Assembly (NCBI GenBank): GCA_024276275.1
Contig: JAJRXM010000063.1
Location: 1 to 36,441 of the forward strand
Direction of reading: 5' to 3'
DNA length: 36,441 nt
Source: Candidatus Zixiibacteriota bacterium
GTDB taxonomy: Bacteria; Zixibacteria; MSB-5A5; GN15; FEB-12
Under the pieces are notes generated by a model. That model made no database searches. It was not told where the DNA came from and was given only the letters and a program-made list of their open reading frames with translations. Numbering within the stretch: the first letter of the stretch is position 1; every line of letters starts with the position of its first letter. The position numbers were made by a program, and so were the translations under genes. Below, in pieces: positions 25,992-34,582 of the stretch.

Positions 25992-26783
25992 ATGCAAAAT
26001 CGTATAACAACATATTTGAACAGTCTCGGCAACAAAAAATTGCTGATACCGTTTTTTACGGCAGGATTTCCGTCATTAAAATATACTTATGAATATATCA
26101 AAGCTGCGGAATCAGCAGGTGCTGATTTTGTAGAGATAGGTATACCTTTTTCAGACCCGCTTGCCGATGGACCGGAAATTCAGTTTTCATCTAAAACAGC
26201 CCTTGATAAAAATCTCAAACTAAAAGATATTTGGAAACTGGTAGAAAAAGTTAGAAAACATTCGGATATACCTCTTTTGTTTATGAATTATGTCAATCCA
26301 CTCATAGCAGTTGGGGAAGAAAAATTTATTACCAAAACAGCCGAAGTCGGAATTGACGGGCTTATTATCCCGGATTTGCCTGTGGAGGAATCGGCAACGA
26401 TGCAGCTAATTGCCGATAAAGTCGGTCTCTCTATGACATTTTTAGTATCGCCGACTTCAACTGAAAAACGAATTCAGATGATTGATAAAGCGACTACAGG
26501 CTTCGTTTATGCTGTTACCGTCGCAGGAGTTACCGGGGCAAATAAGAAATTTAGTAATAGTACAGATGATTATTTACATACATTACGAAAAGAGCTAAAT
26601 CATAAGTTTGTTGCAGGTTTTGGGGTTTCAAGCTCTAAAGATGCTAAAAGATTGACTAAATATTCCGATGGTGTAGTTATCGGTTCGAAACTTATTCAAA
26701 TTATCAGAGAAGCGAAAACTGAAAAATCATCAGTTTTGAAAATTGAAAAATTCTTGAAAGATATTCGTAAAACGTTGTCATGA
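25992..26783 (+). CDS. trpA: tryptophan synthase alpha chain
   Basis: A protein of 263 residues. It cleaves indole-3-glycerol phosphate and passes indole to TrpB. The catalytic Glu is in ADFVEIGIPFSDPLADGP, with the catalytic Asp in GLIIPDLPVEE. PFFTAGFPS at the start, TGFVYAVTVAGVTGA and the phosphate site GFGVSSSKDA and GVVIGSKL follow. I chose the ATG at 25992, one base after the trpB stop; an in-frame GTG at 25980 inside trpB would add four residues. Confidence 0.95.
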   Translation: MQNRITTYLNSLGNKKLLIPFFTAGFPSLKYTYEYIKAAESAGADFVEIGIPFSDPLADGPEIQFSSKTALDKNLKLKDIWKLVEKVRKHSDIPLLFMNYVNPLIAVGEEKFITKTAEVGIDGLIIPDLPVEESATMQLIADKVGLSMTFLVSPTSTEKRIQMIDKATTGFVYAVTVAGVTGANKKFSNSTDDYLHTLRKELNHKFVAGFGVSSSKDAKRLTKYSDGVVIGSKLIQIIREAKTEKSSVLKIEKFLKDIRKTLS

Positions 26784-27067
26784 GCAAAAAGAAAATAGAG
26801 ACAATCCGTAAAAAAATCGATAAGCTCGATCATCAGCTTTTATATCTTCTCAATCAAAGAGCCGAACAGGTGATTGAATTGGGGATGATTAAACATAAGC
26901 TTGATTTGAAAGTTTTTGACCCGAAACGGGAACGGGATATTTTTGTAAGAATGACTGAAAAAAATCCGGGCCCGCTTCATGTTGATGCTATAGTTCGGAT
27001 TTTCGAACGTATTATAGATGAATCACGCAGACTTGAACGTATTGAAGCTTACGAGAAAGATGAATAA
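26780..27067 (+). CDS. monofunctional chorismate mutase, AroQ class
   Basis: A protein of 95 residues, an all-helical AroQ-fold enzyme converting chorismate to prephenate. Active-site equivalents of the E. coli enzyme are visible with a one-residue offset: Arg10, Arg27, Lys38, Asp47, Arg50 and Glu51. Ser82 lies in the last helix. The position of E. coli Gln88 appears to be Glu86, a change known in some chorismate mutases. It is not fused to DAHP synthase or prephenate dehydratase, but sits directly before the DAHP synthase gene. It overlaps trpA by four bases (ATGA). Confidence 0.92.
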   Translation: MSKKKIETIRKKIDKLDHQLLYLLNQRAEQVIELGMIKHKLDLKVFDPKRERDIFVRMTEKNPGPLHVDAIVRIFERIIDESRRLERIEAYEKDE

Positions 27068-27070
27068 ATA

Positions 27071-28084
27071 ATGATAGTCGTCTTTAATGAAAATGCAACT
27101 CCCGTACAAATCCAAAAGGTAACCGAAAAGTTACTTGATAAAGGATTTGATTTGCACCGCTCAACAGGAACATCGCAAGTTGTTTTTGGAGTGGTCGGGG
27201 ATACTCTTGCGGTTGATACTCGTGATTTTGAAGTGCTTGAAGGTGTTCATGAAGTTATAAGAATTTCAGAACCGTATAAACTTGCCAGTCGATCATTTAA
27301 AAAAGAAGATACAATTGTCAAAGTAGGCAAAGCGACATTTGGTGGAAAAAAAGTCGGTATGATTGCCGGACCTTGTTCAATAGAATCAAGAGACCAAATT
27401 AAAAAAATTGCTAAAATGATTAAGAAGACAGGAACTAAAGTTCTGAGAGGCGGGGCATATAAACCGAGAACTTCACCGTATGCCTTCCAGGGTATGGGAG
27501 AAGAAGGTCTGAAATATCTTCGTGAGGCAGGCGATATGAATGATATGGCTGTTGTTTCAGAAGTCATGGATCGCATGGATATTATACCTGCTCTGAAGTA
27601 TGTTGATATGATTCAGGTCGGTGCCAGAAATATGCAAAACTTCGCTCTACTCAAAGAACTTGGAAAAATAAATATTCCGATTCTTCTCAAACGCGGTATG
27701 TCTGCTACTTTGCAAGAATTGCTAATGGCAGCAGAATATATCATGGCAGGCGGGAATCATCAGATTATCCTCTGCGAACGTGGAATTCGTACTTTTGAAA
27801 ATTATACCCGTAATACTCTGGATATTTCAGCAGTACCTGTTTTACAAAAACTAACTCATTTACCTGTAATTACTGACCCTTCACATGGGGTCGGTATTCG
27901 TGATAAAGTAGCTCCAATGGCAAGAGCATCAATAGCAGCCGGGGCAGACGGGCTAATTTTGGAAGTACATTATGACCCTGAAAAAGCATTTTCTGACGGA
28001 GCACAGACATTATATGTCAACCAATATGAACAGCTTGTTAAAGAACTAAAAATAATAGCCTCAGCAGTTAATCGTACTCTCTAA
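27071..28084 (+). CDS. aroF: DAHP synthase (type I-beta) with N-terminal ferredoxin-like regulatory domain, copy 1
   Basis: A protein of 337 residues, nearly the length of the Thermotoga maritima enzyme. It joins PEP and erythrose 4-phosphate in the first step of the shikimate pathway. Residues 1-70 form the ferredoxin-like domain that in this class binds the feedback inhibitors tyrosine or phenylalanine. The barrel shows IAGPCSIES (98-106, metal Cys102), RGGAYKPRTSPYAFQGMG, IQVGARNMQNF, LLKRGMSATLQELLMAAEYI, LCERGIRTFENYTRNTLD, DPSHGVGIRD and DGLILEVHYDPEKA. A second copy lies at 30841-31857. They are clearly different genes, about half identical by eye in the barrel. Confidence 0.94.
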   Translation: MIVVFNENATPVQIQKVTEKLLDKGFDLHRSTGTSQVVFGVVGDTLAVDTRDFEVLEGVHEVIRISEPYKLASRSFKKEDTIVKVGKATFGGKKVGMIAGPCSIESRDQIKKIAKMIKKTGTKVLRGGAYKPRTSPYAFQGMGEEGLKYLREAGDMNDMAVVSEVMDRMDIIPALKYVDMIQVGARNMQNFALLKELGKINIPILLKRGMSATLQELLMAAEYIMAGGNHQIILCERGIRTFENYTRNTLDISAVPVLQKLTHLPVITDPSHGVGIRDKVAPMARASIAAGADGLILEVHYDPEKAFSDGAQTLYVNQYEQLVKELKIIASAVNRTL

Positions 28085-28208
28085 TTTTTTCTGTAAACTT
28101 TCTTATTAAAACTGGACTTTCCGACTCAAATCATGTTATTTTCACAACCTTAGGCTGATTTATAGTCTTTGGGAATAATTATACCGGGTATGAAATTTGA
28201 AAGAGAAT

Positions 28209-30005
28209 ATGCTAGAAAATAAATTTAAAAGTGAATTTGCTCTAAAAGCATCAGAAGCATTTAAAACGGTTTATGCTGACAAATACAAAGAAATCGGTGA
28301 CGAACAAGTTTTTAATTCGTCATTTATTTTAGACAATATTGAAAAGCCGAAAGACTCTACCAAAGGACGCTTTGCCTTTCCGGTTTTCCGCCATGGGAAA
28401 TTGCTTGGTGATAACCCACCATCGATTGCCTCTAAAATTACTGAAGCAATTAACAGCTCGGACAAGAATCTAATCTCTGTTTCCTCTATTGCAGGTTTTA
28501 TAAATATACAGACTGATTTTAATGTTGAAGCGGCAGAAACTATTTCAGATGTTATAAAAAACGATTCAAATTACGGCTCATCTGATATCGGGAATGGCAA
28601 AAAAATACTGGTCGAATATTCATCGCCAAACATTGCTAAACCGTTTGGTGTCGGTCATATACGCACGACTATCTTAGGTAACTCTTTAAGGCGGATTTTT
28701 CTCAAGCTTGGCTATGACACAATAGGTATCAACTACCTCGGAGACTGGGGTACGCAATTCGGTAAAATGATTGTAGCCTACAAAAAATGGGCTGACCCGA
28801 CACTTATAGACAAGGAAACAGTATCTGATTTACTGGCATTGTATGTTCGTTTTCATGAAGAGGCTGAAGAGAACAAATCGCTTGAAGATGAAGCCCGTGA
28901 TGAGTTCAAGAAACTTGAAAGCGGCGATAGTGAAAACAATGCTTTATGGGAAAAATTTAGAAAAATTTCTATCGATGAGTTTAGTCGGGTTTACGATATT
29001 ATGGGTATTGAATTTGACTGGATTACAGGCGAAGCATTTTTAAATGATAAAATGGAAAGCACAATAGATGCATTTGAAAAAGCAAATCTGGTATCTGAAT
29101 CAGACGGTGCCACAATAGTTGATCTACAGGATGAGCAGCTTCCTCCGGTTCTGTTAAAAAAAGCAGACGGTGCCACACTTTATCTGACTCGTGATTTAAG
29201 CGGTTATTTGTACCGTGCAGATAAATATAAATTTGATGAAATGCTGTATGTAGTTGCAGTCAATCAGTCTGTACATTTTCAGCAGATGTTTAAGGCACTC
29301 ACAATGCTTGAAGATGCTCAATCTGTTCCTGATGACAAAAGGATTTCTACCAAAGGAAAACATGTTGATTTTGGCATGATTAAGTTCGGCGATAAAATGA
29401 TGTCAACCCGTAAGGGGCATATTATTTTCTTAGAAGATGTAATCAAAGAAGCGGCTAAATTGGCTAAAGAAAAAATAGAAGAAAAAACACCTGATTTAGA
29501 AAATATAGATGAGATAGCATTACAAATAGGACTCGGTGCGATATTTTACTCGCAGATGTCGGTGCGTCGTCAGAAAGATGTAAACTTCAGGTGGGAAGAA
29601 GTTCTGTCATTTGAGGGAGAGACAGGGCCTTACTTACAATATACTCATGCACGTTTATCTTCATTGATGCGTAATTATAAAGGTACCATTGATGCTGATA
29701 TTGATTTTTCTCTCTTAGATTGTCCTGAGGAAAAACGTATTGTAGAACTTGTTACAGATTTTAAGCAGGCAATAGCCGATGCCGCCAGAGTGTATGAGCC
29801 GAATATGATAGCCAATCATCTAATAGAGCTTGCGGCTGCTTTTAATAAGTTTTACCAAAGAAAAGATACCGAAGGTAGGATAGATAAAATAATTTCTGAT
29901 AACACAGAACTTACCAAAGCACGAATTGTTTTAGTGAAAGCAGTACAAGTTGTGATAAAAGAAGGATTATATCTTTTAGGGATAAAAGCACCGGAAGCAA
30001 TGTAA
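28209..30005 (+). CDS. argS: arginyl-tRNA synthetase
   Basis: A protein of 598 residues, a class Ia synthetase charging tRNA-Arg. It has an N-terminal additional domain (1-110), the catalytic HIGH-type motif in KPFGVGHIRTTILGNSLRR, NYLGDWGTQFGKM, the KMSK-type KMMSTRKGHIIFLEDV, and the anticodon-binding C-terminus with YTHARLSSLMRNY and FNKFYQRKDTEGR. I chose the ATG at 28209; an in-frame TTG at 28197 would add four residues. The 124-base gap before it is the largest in the run and may hold an internal promoter, but I see no good match. It overlaps tyrA by one base (TAATG). Confidence 0.95.
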   Translation: MLENKFKSEFALKASEAFKTVYADKYKEIGDEQVFNSSFILDNIEKPKDSTKGRFAFPVFRHGKLLGDNPPSIASKITEAINSSDKNLISVSSIAGFINIQTDFNVEAAETISDVIKNDSNYGSSDIGNGKKILVEYSSPNIAKPFGVGHIRTTILGNSLRRIFLKLGYDTIGINYLGDWGTQFGKMIVAYKKWADPTLIDKETVSDLLALYVRFHEEAEENKSLEDEARDEFKKLESGDSENNALWEKFRKISIDEFSRVYDIMGIEFDWITGEAFLNDKMESTIDAFEKANLVSESDGATIVDLQDEQLPPVLLKKADGATLYLTRDLSGYLYRADKYKFDEMLYVVAVNQSVHFQQMFKALTMLEDAQSVPDDKRISTKGKHVDFGMIKFGDKMMSTRKGHIIFLEDVIKEAAKLAKEKIEEKTPDLENIDEIALQIGLGAIFYSQMSVRRQKDVNFRWEEVLSFEGETGPYLQYTHARLSSLMRNYKGTIDADIDFSLLDCPEEKRIVELVTDFKQAIADAARVYEPNMIANHLIELAAAFNKFYQRKDTEGRIDKIISDNTELTKARIVLVKAVQVVIKEGLYLLGIKAPEAM

Positions 30006-30751
30006 TGGCAAAAGTGAATATGAAAAAAATAACGATTTGTGGATACGGTTTAATTGGCGGATGTATTGCTTTAGACATTCTTGCCTCTAAGTCTAAAGTC
30101 TTAATTACAGCTTTTGACCGTAAAGCTGTATTAGATAAAATCAGTAAACACCCAAAACATAAAGTAAAGGTAGAATCTAATTTTTCACAGGCTGTTCAAG
30201 ATGCCGATTTGATTATATTAGCAGCTCCTCATAAAGCAAATGAAACAATGCTAAAACGATTATCTAAAAATAAAAAATCAGAAAATTGTTTAATTATTGA
30301 TACCGGTGCGGTAAAAAGTCCGATTACAATGCTTGCTGAATCTCTAAAGTTTTCAGACGGTGTACAGTTTTTACCGACTCATCCTATGGCGGGACGAGAA
30401 CGAGCAGGATTTGAAAACGCTTCGCCAAAACTTTTCAAAGACCATGCTTGGTATCTGTCCGATGATGTAAAGTTGAATTATGAAAATCAGTTAAAAATAG
30501 ATTGGCTTATTAAAAAAGTTAAAGCGATGCGGGTTCATATTTCCGGTAACCATCATGATCAATTAGTCTCAGAGATTTCGCATCTTCCGCAACTTATATC
30601 TACTCTTTTGGGTGGTCAGACAAATCCGGATTTAATTCCGCTGGCAGGTCCTGGGCTTCGTTCGATGCTTCGTTTGTCAGGGTCACCTTATAAAGTGTGG
30701 GAAGAAATTATACAAGAAAATAAAACTGAAATAATCAAGGCACTACTTTGA
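30005..30751 (+). CDS. tyrA: prephenate dehydrogenase, C-terminally shortened by an in-frame TGA
   Basis: A protein of 248 residues. It oxidises prephenate to 4-hydroxyphenylpyruvate for tyrosine. It shows the NAD fold CGYGLIGGCIALDI near the start, DTGAVKSPI, the substrate loop THPMAGRERAGFEN, and the helical-domain HHDQLVSEISHLPQL. The frame stops at TGA 30749-30751. The same frame then stays open for 33 codons (YRNNLDDVIEKIEKDESLDK onward) to a TAG at 30850-30852, which overlaps the next gene's ATG at 30841. That tail looks like the last helix of normal TyrA proteins and would bring the length to about 282 residues, the usual size. The shortened protein keeps all catalytic motifs and may still work. 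There is no ACT domain or fused chorismate mutase. Confidence 0.9.
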   Translation: MAKVNMKKITICGYGLIGGCIALDILASKSKVLITAFDRKAVLDKISKHPKHKVKVESNFSQAVQDADLIILAAPHKANETMLKRLSKNKKSENCLIIDTGAVKSPITMLAESLKFSDGVQFLPTHPMAGRERAGFENASPKLFKDHAWYLSDDVKLNYENQLKIDWLIKKVKAMRVHISGNHHDQLVSEISHLPQLISTLLGGQTNPDLIPLAGPGLRSMLRLSGSPYKVWEEIIQENKTEIIKALL

Positions 30752-30840
30752 TATAGAAACAATTTAGACGATGTTATTGAAAAAATTGAAAAAGATGAAT
30801 CGTTAGATAAAATATTTAAAGATTCGTTTAGGAGTTATAC

Positions 30841-31857
30841 ATGCTTATAGTAATGGCGACCAAGGCTACCCCCAAAATGGTAGATGATGTATGTGCTGTA
30901 ATTGAGTCTATGGGATTAAAACCTCATCCGATGCCAGGTGCTCTCAGAACAGCAATCGGAATAACCGGGAATAAAGCACAAGTTGATTCAAATGTTATCC
31001 TTTCTCAAGCCGGAGTGAAAGATATAATTCATGTAACGAAGCCGTTTAAGTTAGTCAGTAGGGAGTTTTATCCTGAAAATACAATCGTTGATGTTGGTGG
31101 AGTTAAAATCGGTGGTCCTGAATTTGTTATTATGGCGGGGCCATGCTCAGTTGAAAGTCGCGAACAATGTATGATTATTGCTGAACATGTAAAAAATGCC
31201 GGAGCAAAGATTTTTCGTGGAGGAGCATTTAAGCCGAGAACCTCACCATATTCCTTTCAAGGGTTAAAAGAAGAAGGTCTTAAAATTTTAGCAGAAGTAC
31301 GTGACAAGTTTGATTTGAAAATTGTAACAGAAGCAGTCGATACCGAAACAATAGGTTTAGTTGCCGAGTATTCAGATATTATTCAAATAGGTGCTCGGAA
31401 TATGCAAAACTATACTTTGCTTCGTAAAGCGGGACAAACCAAAAAACCGGTACTTCTCAAACGAGGTATGTCAGCAACACTTGAAGAATTTTTAATGGCG
31501 GCCGAATATATTATGGCCGAAGATAATCCGAATGTTATTTTATGTGAACGTGGTGTGAGAACATTTGCCGACCATACTAGAAATACGTTGGACTTATCTG
31601 CCATTCCATTTGTGAAAAGAACTTCACATCTCCCGATAATATCCGACCCATCCCATGGAACAGGAAAACGCCATAAAGTTATACCGTTATCTCGGGCTTC
31701 GATGGCTGTAGGTGCTGATGGGTTGATTGTCGAAGTGCATCATGACCCTGCCAAAGCGTTATCGGATGGTCCACAGGCGTTGACACCTGATATGTTTGAT
31801 GATTTAATGAACCAAATGCGTTCTATTGCTTCTGTGTTAGACAGGGAATGTACATGA
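30841..31857 (+). CDS. aroF: DAHP synthase (type I-beta) with N-terminal ferredoxin-like regulatory domain, copy 2
   Basis: A protein of 338 residues with the same architecture and reaction as copy 1: a ferredoxin-like domain (1-70), then MAGPCSVES, RGGAFKPRTSPYSFQGL, IQIGARNMQNY, LLKRGMSATLEEFLMAAEYI, LCERGVRTFADHTRNTLD, DPSHGTGKRH and VEVHHDPAKA. The N-terminal regulatory domain differs much more from copy 1 than the barrel does, so the two probably respond to different end products; that is inference. AGGAG at 30830-30834 stands 6 bases before the ATG. It overlaps aroA by four bases. Confidence 0.94.
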   Translation: MLIVMATKATPKMVDDVCAVIESMGLKPHPMPGALRTAIGITGNKAQVDSNVILSQAGVKDIIHVTKPFKLVSREFYPENTIVDVGGVKIGGPEFVIMAGPCSVESREQCMIIAEHVKNAGAKIFRGGAFKPRTSPYSFQGLKEEGLKILAEVRDKFDLKIVTEAVDTETIGLVAEYSDIIQIGARNMQNYTLLRKAGQTKKPVLLKRGMSATLEEFLMAAEYIMAEDNPNVILCERGVRTFADHTRNTLDLSAIPFVKRTSHLPIISDPSHGTGKRHKVIPLSRASMAVGADGLIVEVHHDPAKALSDGPQALTPDMFDDLMNQMRSIASVLDRECT

Positions 31858-33200
31858 AAAAAGAGTTAAATCCTGTCAAGAAATTTGGTGGTGCAATCGA
31901 AGTTCCTGGTGATAAATCTATCGCACATCGGGCAGTTCTTTTATCGTTGCTTTCTAAAGATAAAATTGAAATTATCAATTTTCCTGACAATCAAGATTGT
32001 AACAGTTCTTTAAAGTCGGTCGAAGCGTTAGGTGTAATAGTAGAACGGTCAGAAAATTTGGTTAGTTTGACTCCACCTGAAAATCTTACGATTTCTGATG
32101 ATGGTATTATTGACTGCGGCAATTCAGGTACAACAGCAAGATTACTAGCAGGAATTATTGCAGGGTCTGATATCTCGGCTACTATTTCAGGTGATGACTC
32201 TCTTTCCAAAAGACCTATGAAACGAATTATTGCACCTTTAACAGAAATGGGTGCTGAGATTTTTGCAGATGAAAACAATACGTTGCCTATGAAAATCAAC
32301 GGAAAAAAATTACTTCCTTTTGAATATCGTTTACCGGTTGCCTCGGCACAGGTGAAGTCATCGGTTATGCTGGCAGGCTTGGCATCATCATGCTCTGTTC
32401 GTGTTATCGAAGACATTATCACTAGGGACCACACTGAACTGATGATAGAACATCTCGGTGAGGGGCTCGATGTTCGGGTTATTAAAGCTGAAATGGTTGT
32501 TGATAAAGATGACCCACGTAAAAAGAAAATGATAATGCCCGAAGATTTTAAAAAAGAAATAAAAATATCTTCTCAGACAAAAATTAACGGTGGTCGAGTT
32601 GATATACCTGGTGATATCTCTACTGCAGCTTTCTTTTTAGCAGGGGCAGCAATTTCAAAGCATACTGTTACGGTTGCACATCTTGGGTTGAACCCGACTC
32701 GGACAGCATTTTTAACATATCTAAAGACTATCGGTTGTAAAGTTGAAATAACTGACAAAGAAACTGTCTCCGGTGAACTTCGGGGTACTGTGACTGTAAC
32801 CGGTGCTGACCTTAAGGTAAAAAAAATATCAGGTGATACAACTGTCGGACTTATTGATGAAATTCCTATTGTTGCTGTGATTGCTGCTTTTACGAATGGG
32901 ACTACTGTTATTCGTGATGCTTCTGAATTAAAAGTCAAAGAATCAGATAGGTTAGAGGCTGTAGCTGAAAATCTTCGTCTGGCAGGAATAAAATGCGGAC
33001 TGTTGGAAGACGGTCTAGCAATAGAGGGTGGAACTGAATTTAGCGGAGCAGATTTTAAATCTTATGGTGACCACCGAATTGCTATGGCATTTTCAATCGC
33101 AGCAATGTTTGCCGTGGGTCCGTCAACTATTGATGATGCATCAGTTGTAGATATCTCCTGCCCTGAATTTTACGAACTACTGGATAAAGTCAGAAACTAA
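31854..33200 (+). CDS. aroA: EPSP synthase (3-phosphoshikimate 1-carboxyvinyltransferase)
   Basis: A protein of 448 residues. It adds PEP to shikimate 3-phosphate. It shows VPGDKSIAHRAVLLS at the start, DCGNSGTTARLLAGI, DDSLSKRPMKRI, SAQVKSSVMLAGL, DISTAAFFLAGAAI, the catalytic Asp in GLIDEIPIVA, KVKESDRLEAVAENLR and SYGDHRIAMAFSIAA. The start ATG 31854 overlaps the DAHP synthase stop as ATGA and has GGGA 6 bases upstream; the in-frame ATG at 31848 has none. The GNSGTTARL form of the PEP-binding loop is like Gram-positive enzymes rather than the GNAGTAMR of E. coli. Confidence 0.96.
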   Translation: MKKELNPVKKFGGAIEVPGDKSIAHRAVLLSLLSKDKIEIINFPDNQDCNSSLKSVEALGVIVERSENLVSLTPPENLTISDDGIIDCGNSGTTARLLAGIIAGSDISATISGDDSLSKRPMKRIIAPLTEMGAEIFADENNTLPMKINGKKLLPFEYRLPVASAQVKSSVMLAGLASSCSVRVIEDIITRDHTELMIEHLGEGLDVRVIKAEMVVDKDDPRKKKMIMPEDFKKEIKISSQTKINGGRVDIPGDISTAAFFLAGAAISKHTVTVAHLGLNPTRTAFLTYLKTIGCKVEITDKETVSGELRGTVTVTGADLKVKKISGDTTVGLIDEIPIVAVIAAFTNGTTVIRDASELKVKESDRLEAVAENLRLAGIKCGLLEDGLAIEGGTEFSGADFKSYGDHRIAMAFSIAAMFAVGPSTIDDASVVDISCPEFYELLDKVRN

Positions 33201-34033
33201 TGAAACATTTCCGATTCGGGCTGATAGGCAATAATGTAACATACTCTAAATCTGCTGATATTTTTAAAGCAATTTTTGAACAACATAATATTGACGGTAG
33301 TTGTGAAGTTTTCAATATTAAGCCGGATCAGTTTGAACAACGATTTCAACAAATTACTGACAAAGTTGTCGACGGTGTTTCTGTTACTATTCCATATAAA
33401 AAAGATGTGATCAGTCATTTGGATGAAGTTGCCCCGATTGCCAATGCGATTAAAGCTGTAAATTCAATTCAGATGAAAGATGGAAAACGTATTGGCTATA
33501 ACTCTGATTGTTTCGGTTTTTCTTATCCCTTACGAAAATACTCCGAAAAGCTCAAACATGGGAAAGCACTTATTTTTGGGGCTGGAGGAGCCGCAAAGGC
33601 TGCTGTTTACGCTCTCTTTGCTGATTATGAAATTAAAGACTTTGTAATTGTCGCAAGAGAGTTGCAAAAAATTAAACAATTTAAAGAAACTATCCCTTCT
33701 GAATTAAAAGGACTGCATATTCAAGGTTGTACTTTTGATGACTACACATTTGACGACCGTTTTGCTATCTGTGTGAATTGTACACCTCTCGGCGGGTGGA
33801 ATATGTCCGATGTGATGCCGTTTCCCTCAAAATGCGACTTACAGAAGATAAAAATATATTATGACTTAAACTATAATGCCGATAATAAATGTATGGAATT
33901 TGCGGAATCGAAATCTCATCACACCATAGACGGATCAACTATGCTTGTCGCACAGGCTGTGAGATCATTTTATCTATGGACAGGAATCCAAACTCAGTTT
34001 GAGCCTATTTACGATCAAGTCTTTGGAGTCTAG
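33200..34033 (+). CDS. aroE: shikimate dehydrogenase
   Basis: A protein of 277 residues. It reduces 3-dehydroshikimate with NADPH. It shows the substrate Ser pair in VTYSKSADIF, the catalytic Lys in SVTIPYKKDV, the catalytic Asp in GYNSDCFGF (family form NTDxxGF), the nucleotide loop FGAGGAAKAAVYAL, and the C-terminal DGSTMLVAQAVRSFYLWTG. It overlaps aroA by one base (TAATG). Confidence 0.94.
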   Translation: MKHFRFGLIGNNVTYSKSADIFKAIFEQHNIDGSCEVFNIKPDQFEQRFQQITDKVVDGVSVTIPYKKDVISHLDEVAPIANAIKAVNSIQMKDGKRIGYNSDCFGFSYPLRKYSEKLKHGKALIFGAGGAAKAAVYALFADYEIKDFVIVARELQKIKQFKETIPSELKGLHIQGCTFDDYTFDDRFAICVNCTPLGGWNMSDVMPFPSKCDLQKIKIYYDLNYNADNKCMEFAESKSHHTIDGSTMLVAQAVRSFYLWTGIQTQFEPIYDQVFGV

Positions 34034-34035
34034 TA

Positions 34036-34581
34036 TTGAAACCTGAATATTTTACAATTTATCTCATCGGTTTCTCCGGTGTAGGCAAAACGACTGTCGG
34101 GCAAAAATTAGCTCAAAAACTACAAGCATCTTTTTTTGATATCGACGCCGAGATTGTAAAAAAAGAAAAAAAAGAAATTGTAGATATCTTTAGAATTAAA
34201 GGTGAAAAGTATTTTAGGTTTTTGGAAGTTGAGACGGTTCAAAAAATTTCTAATAAGAGAAATAAAAAGAAAGTCATAGCATTAGGCGGGGGTGCTTTTG
34301 AGAATAAAGAAATACGGCATTGTGTCAAAGAGCACGGTGTTTCGATATTTCTCTCTGCTTGTCAACAGAAAATATATAAACGTATAAAATCAAAAACAGA
34401 CAGACCACTTCTAAAGAATAATTCTACCGAATCGAAAATGACAGCCTCTGAACTAAAAAGTCAGATTCAAACTATGATGAAAAAAAGAATCACAAATTAT
34501 AAAACAGCTGATATTACAATTGCAATAAAATCAAAAACTGTTTCGCAGCTTGTAACAGAAATAATTGGAAAGCTAAATTAA
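34036..34581 (+). CDS. aroK: shikimate kinase
   Basis: A protein of 181 residues. It phosphorylates shikimate with ATP. It shows Walker A GFSGVGKTTVG (near 12-22), the shikimate-binding Asp in FFDIDAEIV, Arg in EKYFRFLEVE, VIALGGGAF (Walker B-like glycine triplet), and the lid arginine in DRPLLKN. The start is a TTG at 34036 with GGAG 7 bases upstream; no ATG fits before the Walker A loop. It begins 2 bases after aroE. Confidence 0.93.
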   Translation: MKPEYFTIYLIGFSGVGKTTVGQKLAQKLQASFFDIDAEIVKKEKKEIVDIFRIKGEKYFRFLEVETVQKISNKRNKKKVIALGGGAFENKEIRHCVKEHGVSIFLSACQQKIYKRIKSKTDRPLLKNNSTESKMTASELKSQIQTMMKKRITNYKTADITIAIKSKTVSQLVTEIIGKLN

Positions 34582-34582
34582 G

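Noticed and set aside
6670-30852. Alternative genetic code explaining the in-frame stops
   Set aside because: The three in-frame stops are TAG, TAA and TGA, and all three codons also serve as normal, position-conserved stops of intact genes here (for example TGA of trpG and trpA, TAG of trpC, TAA of trpD).
32573-32938. Minus-strand open frame of 121 codons opposite aroA (also 31991-32434)
   Set aside because: These are shadows of a gene with complete EPSP synthase motifs; no start signals are present.
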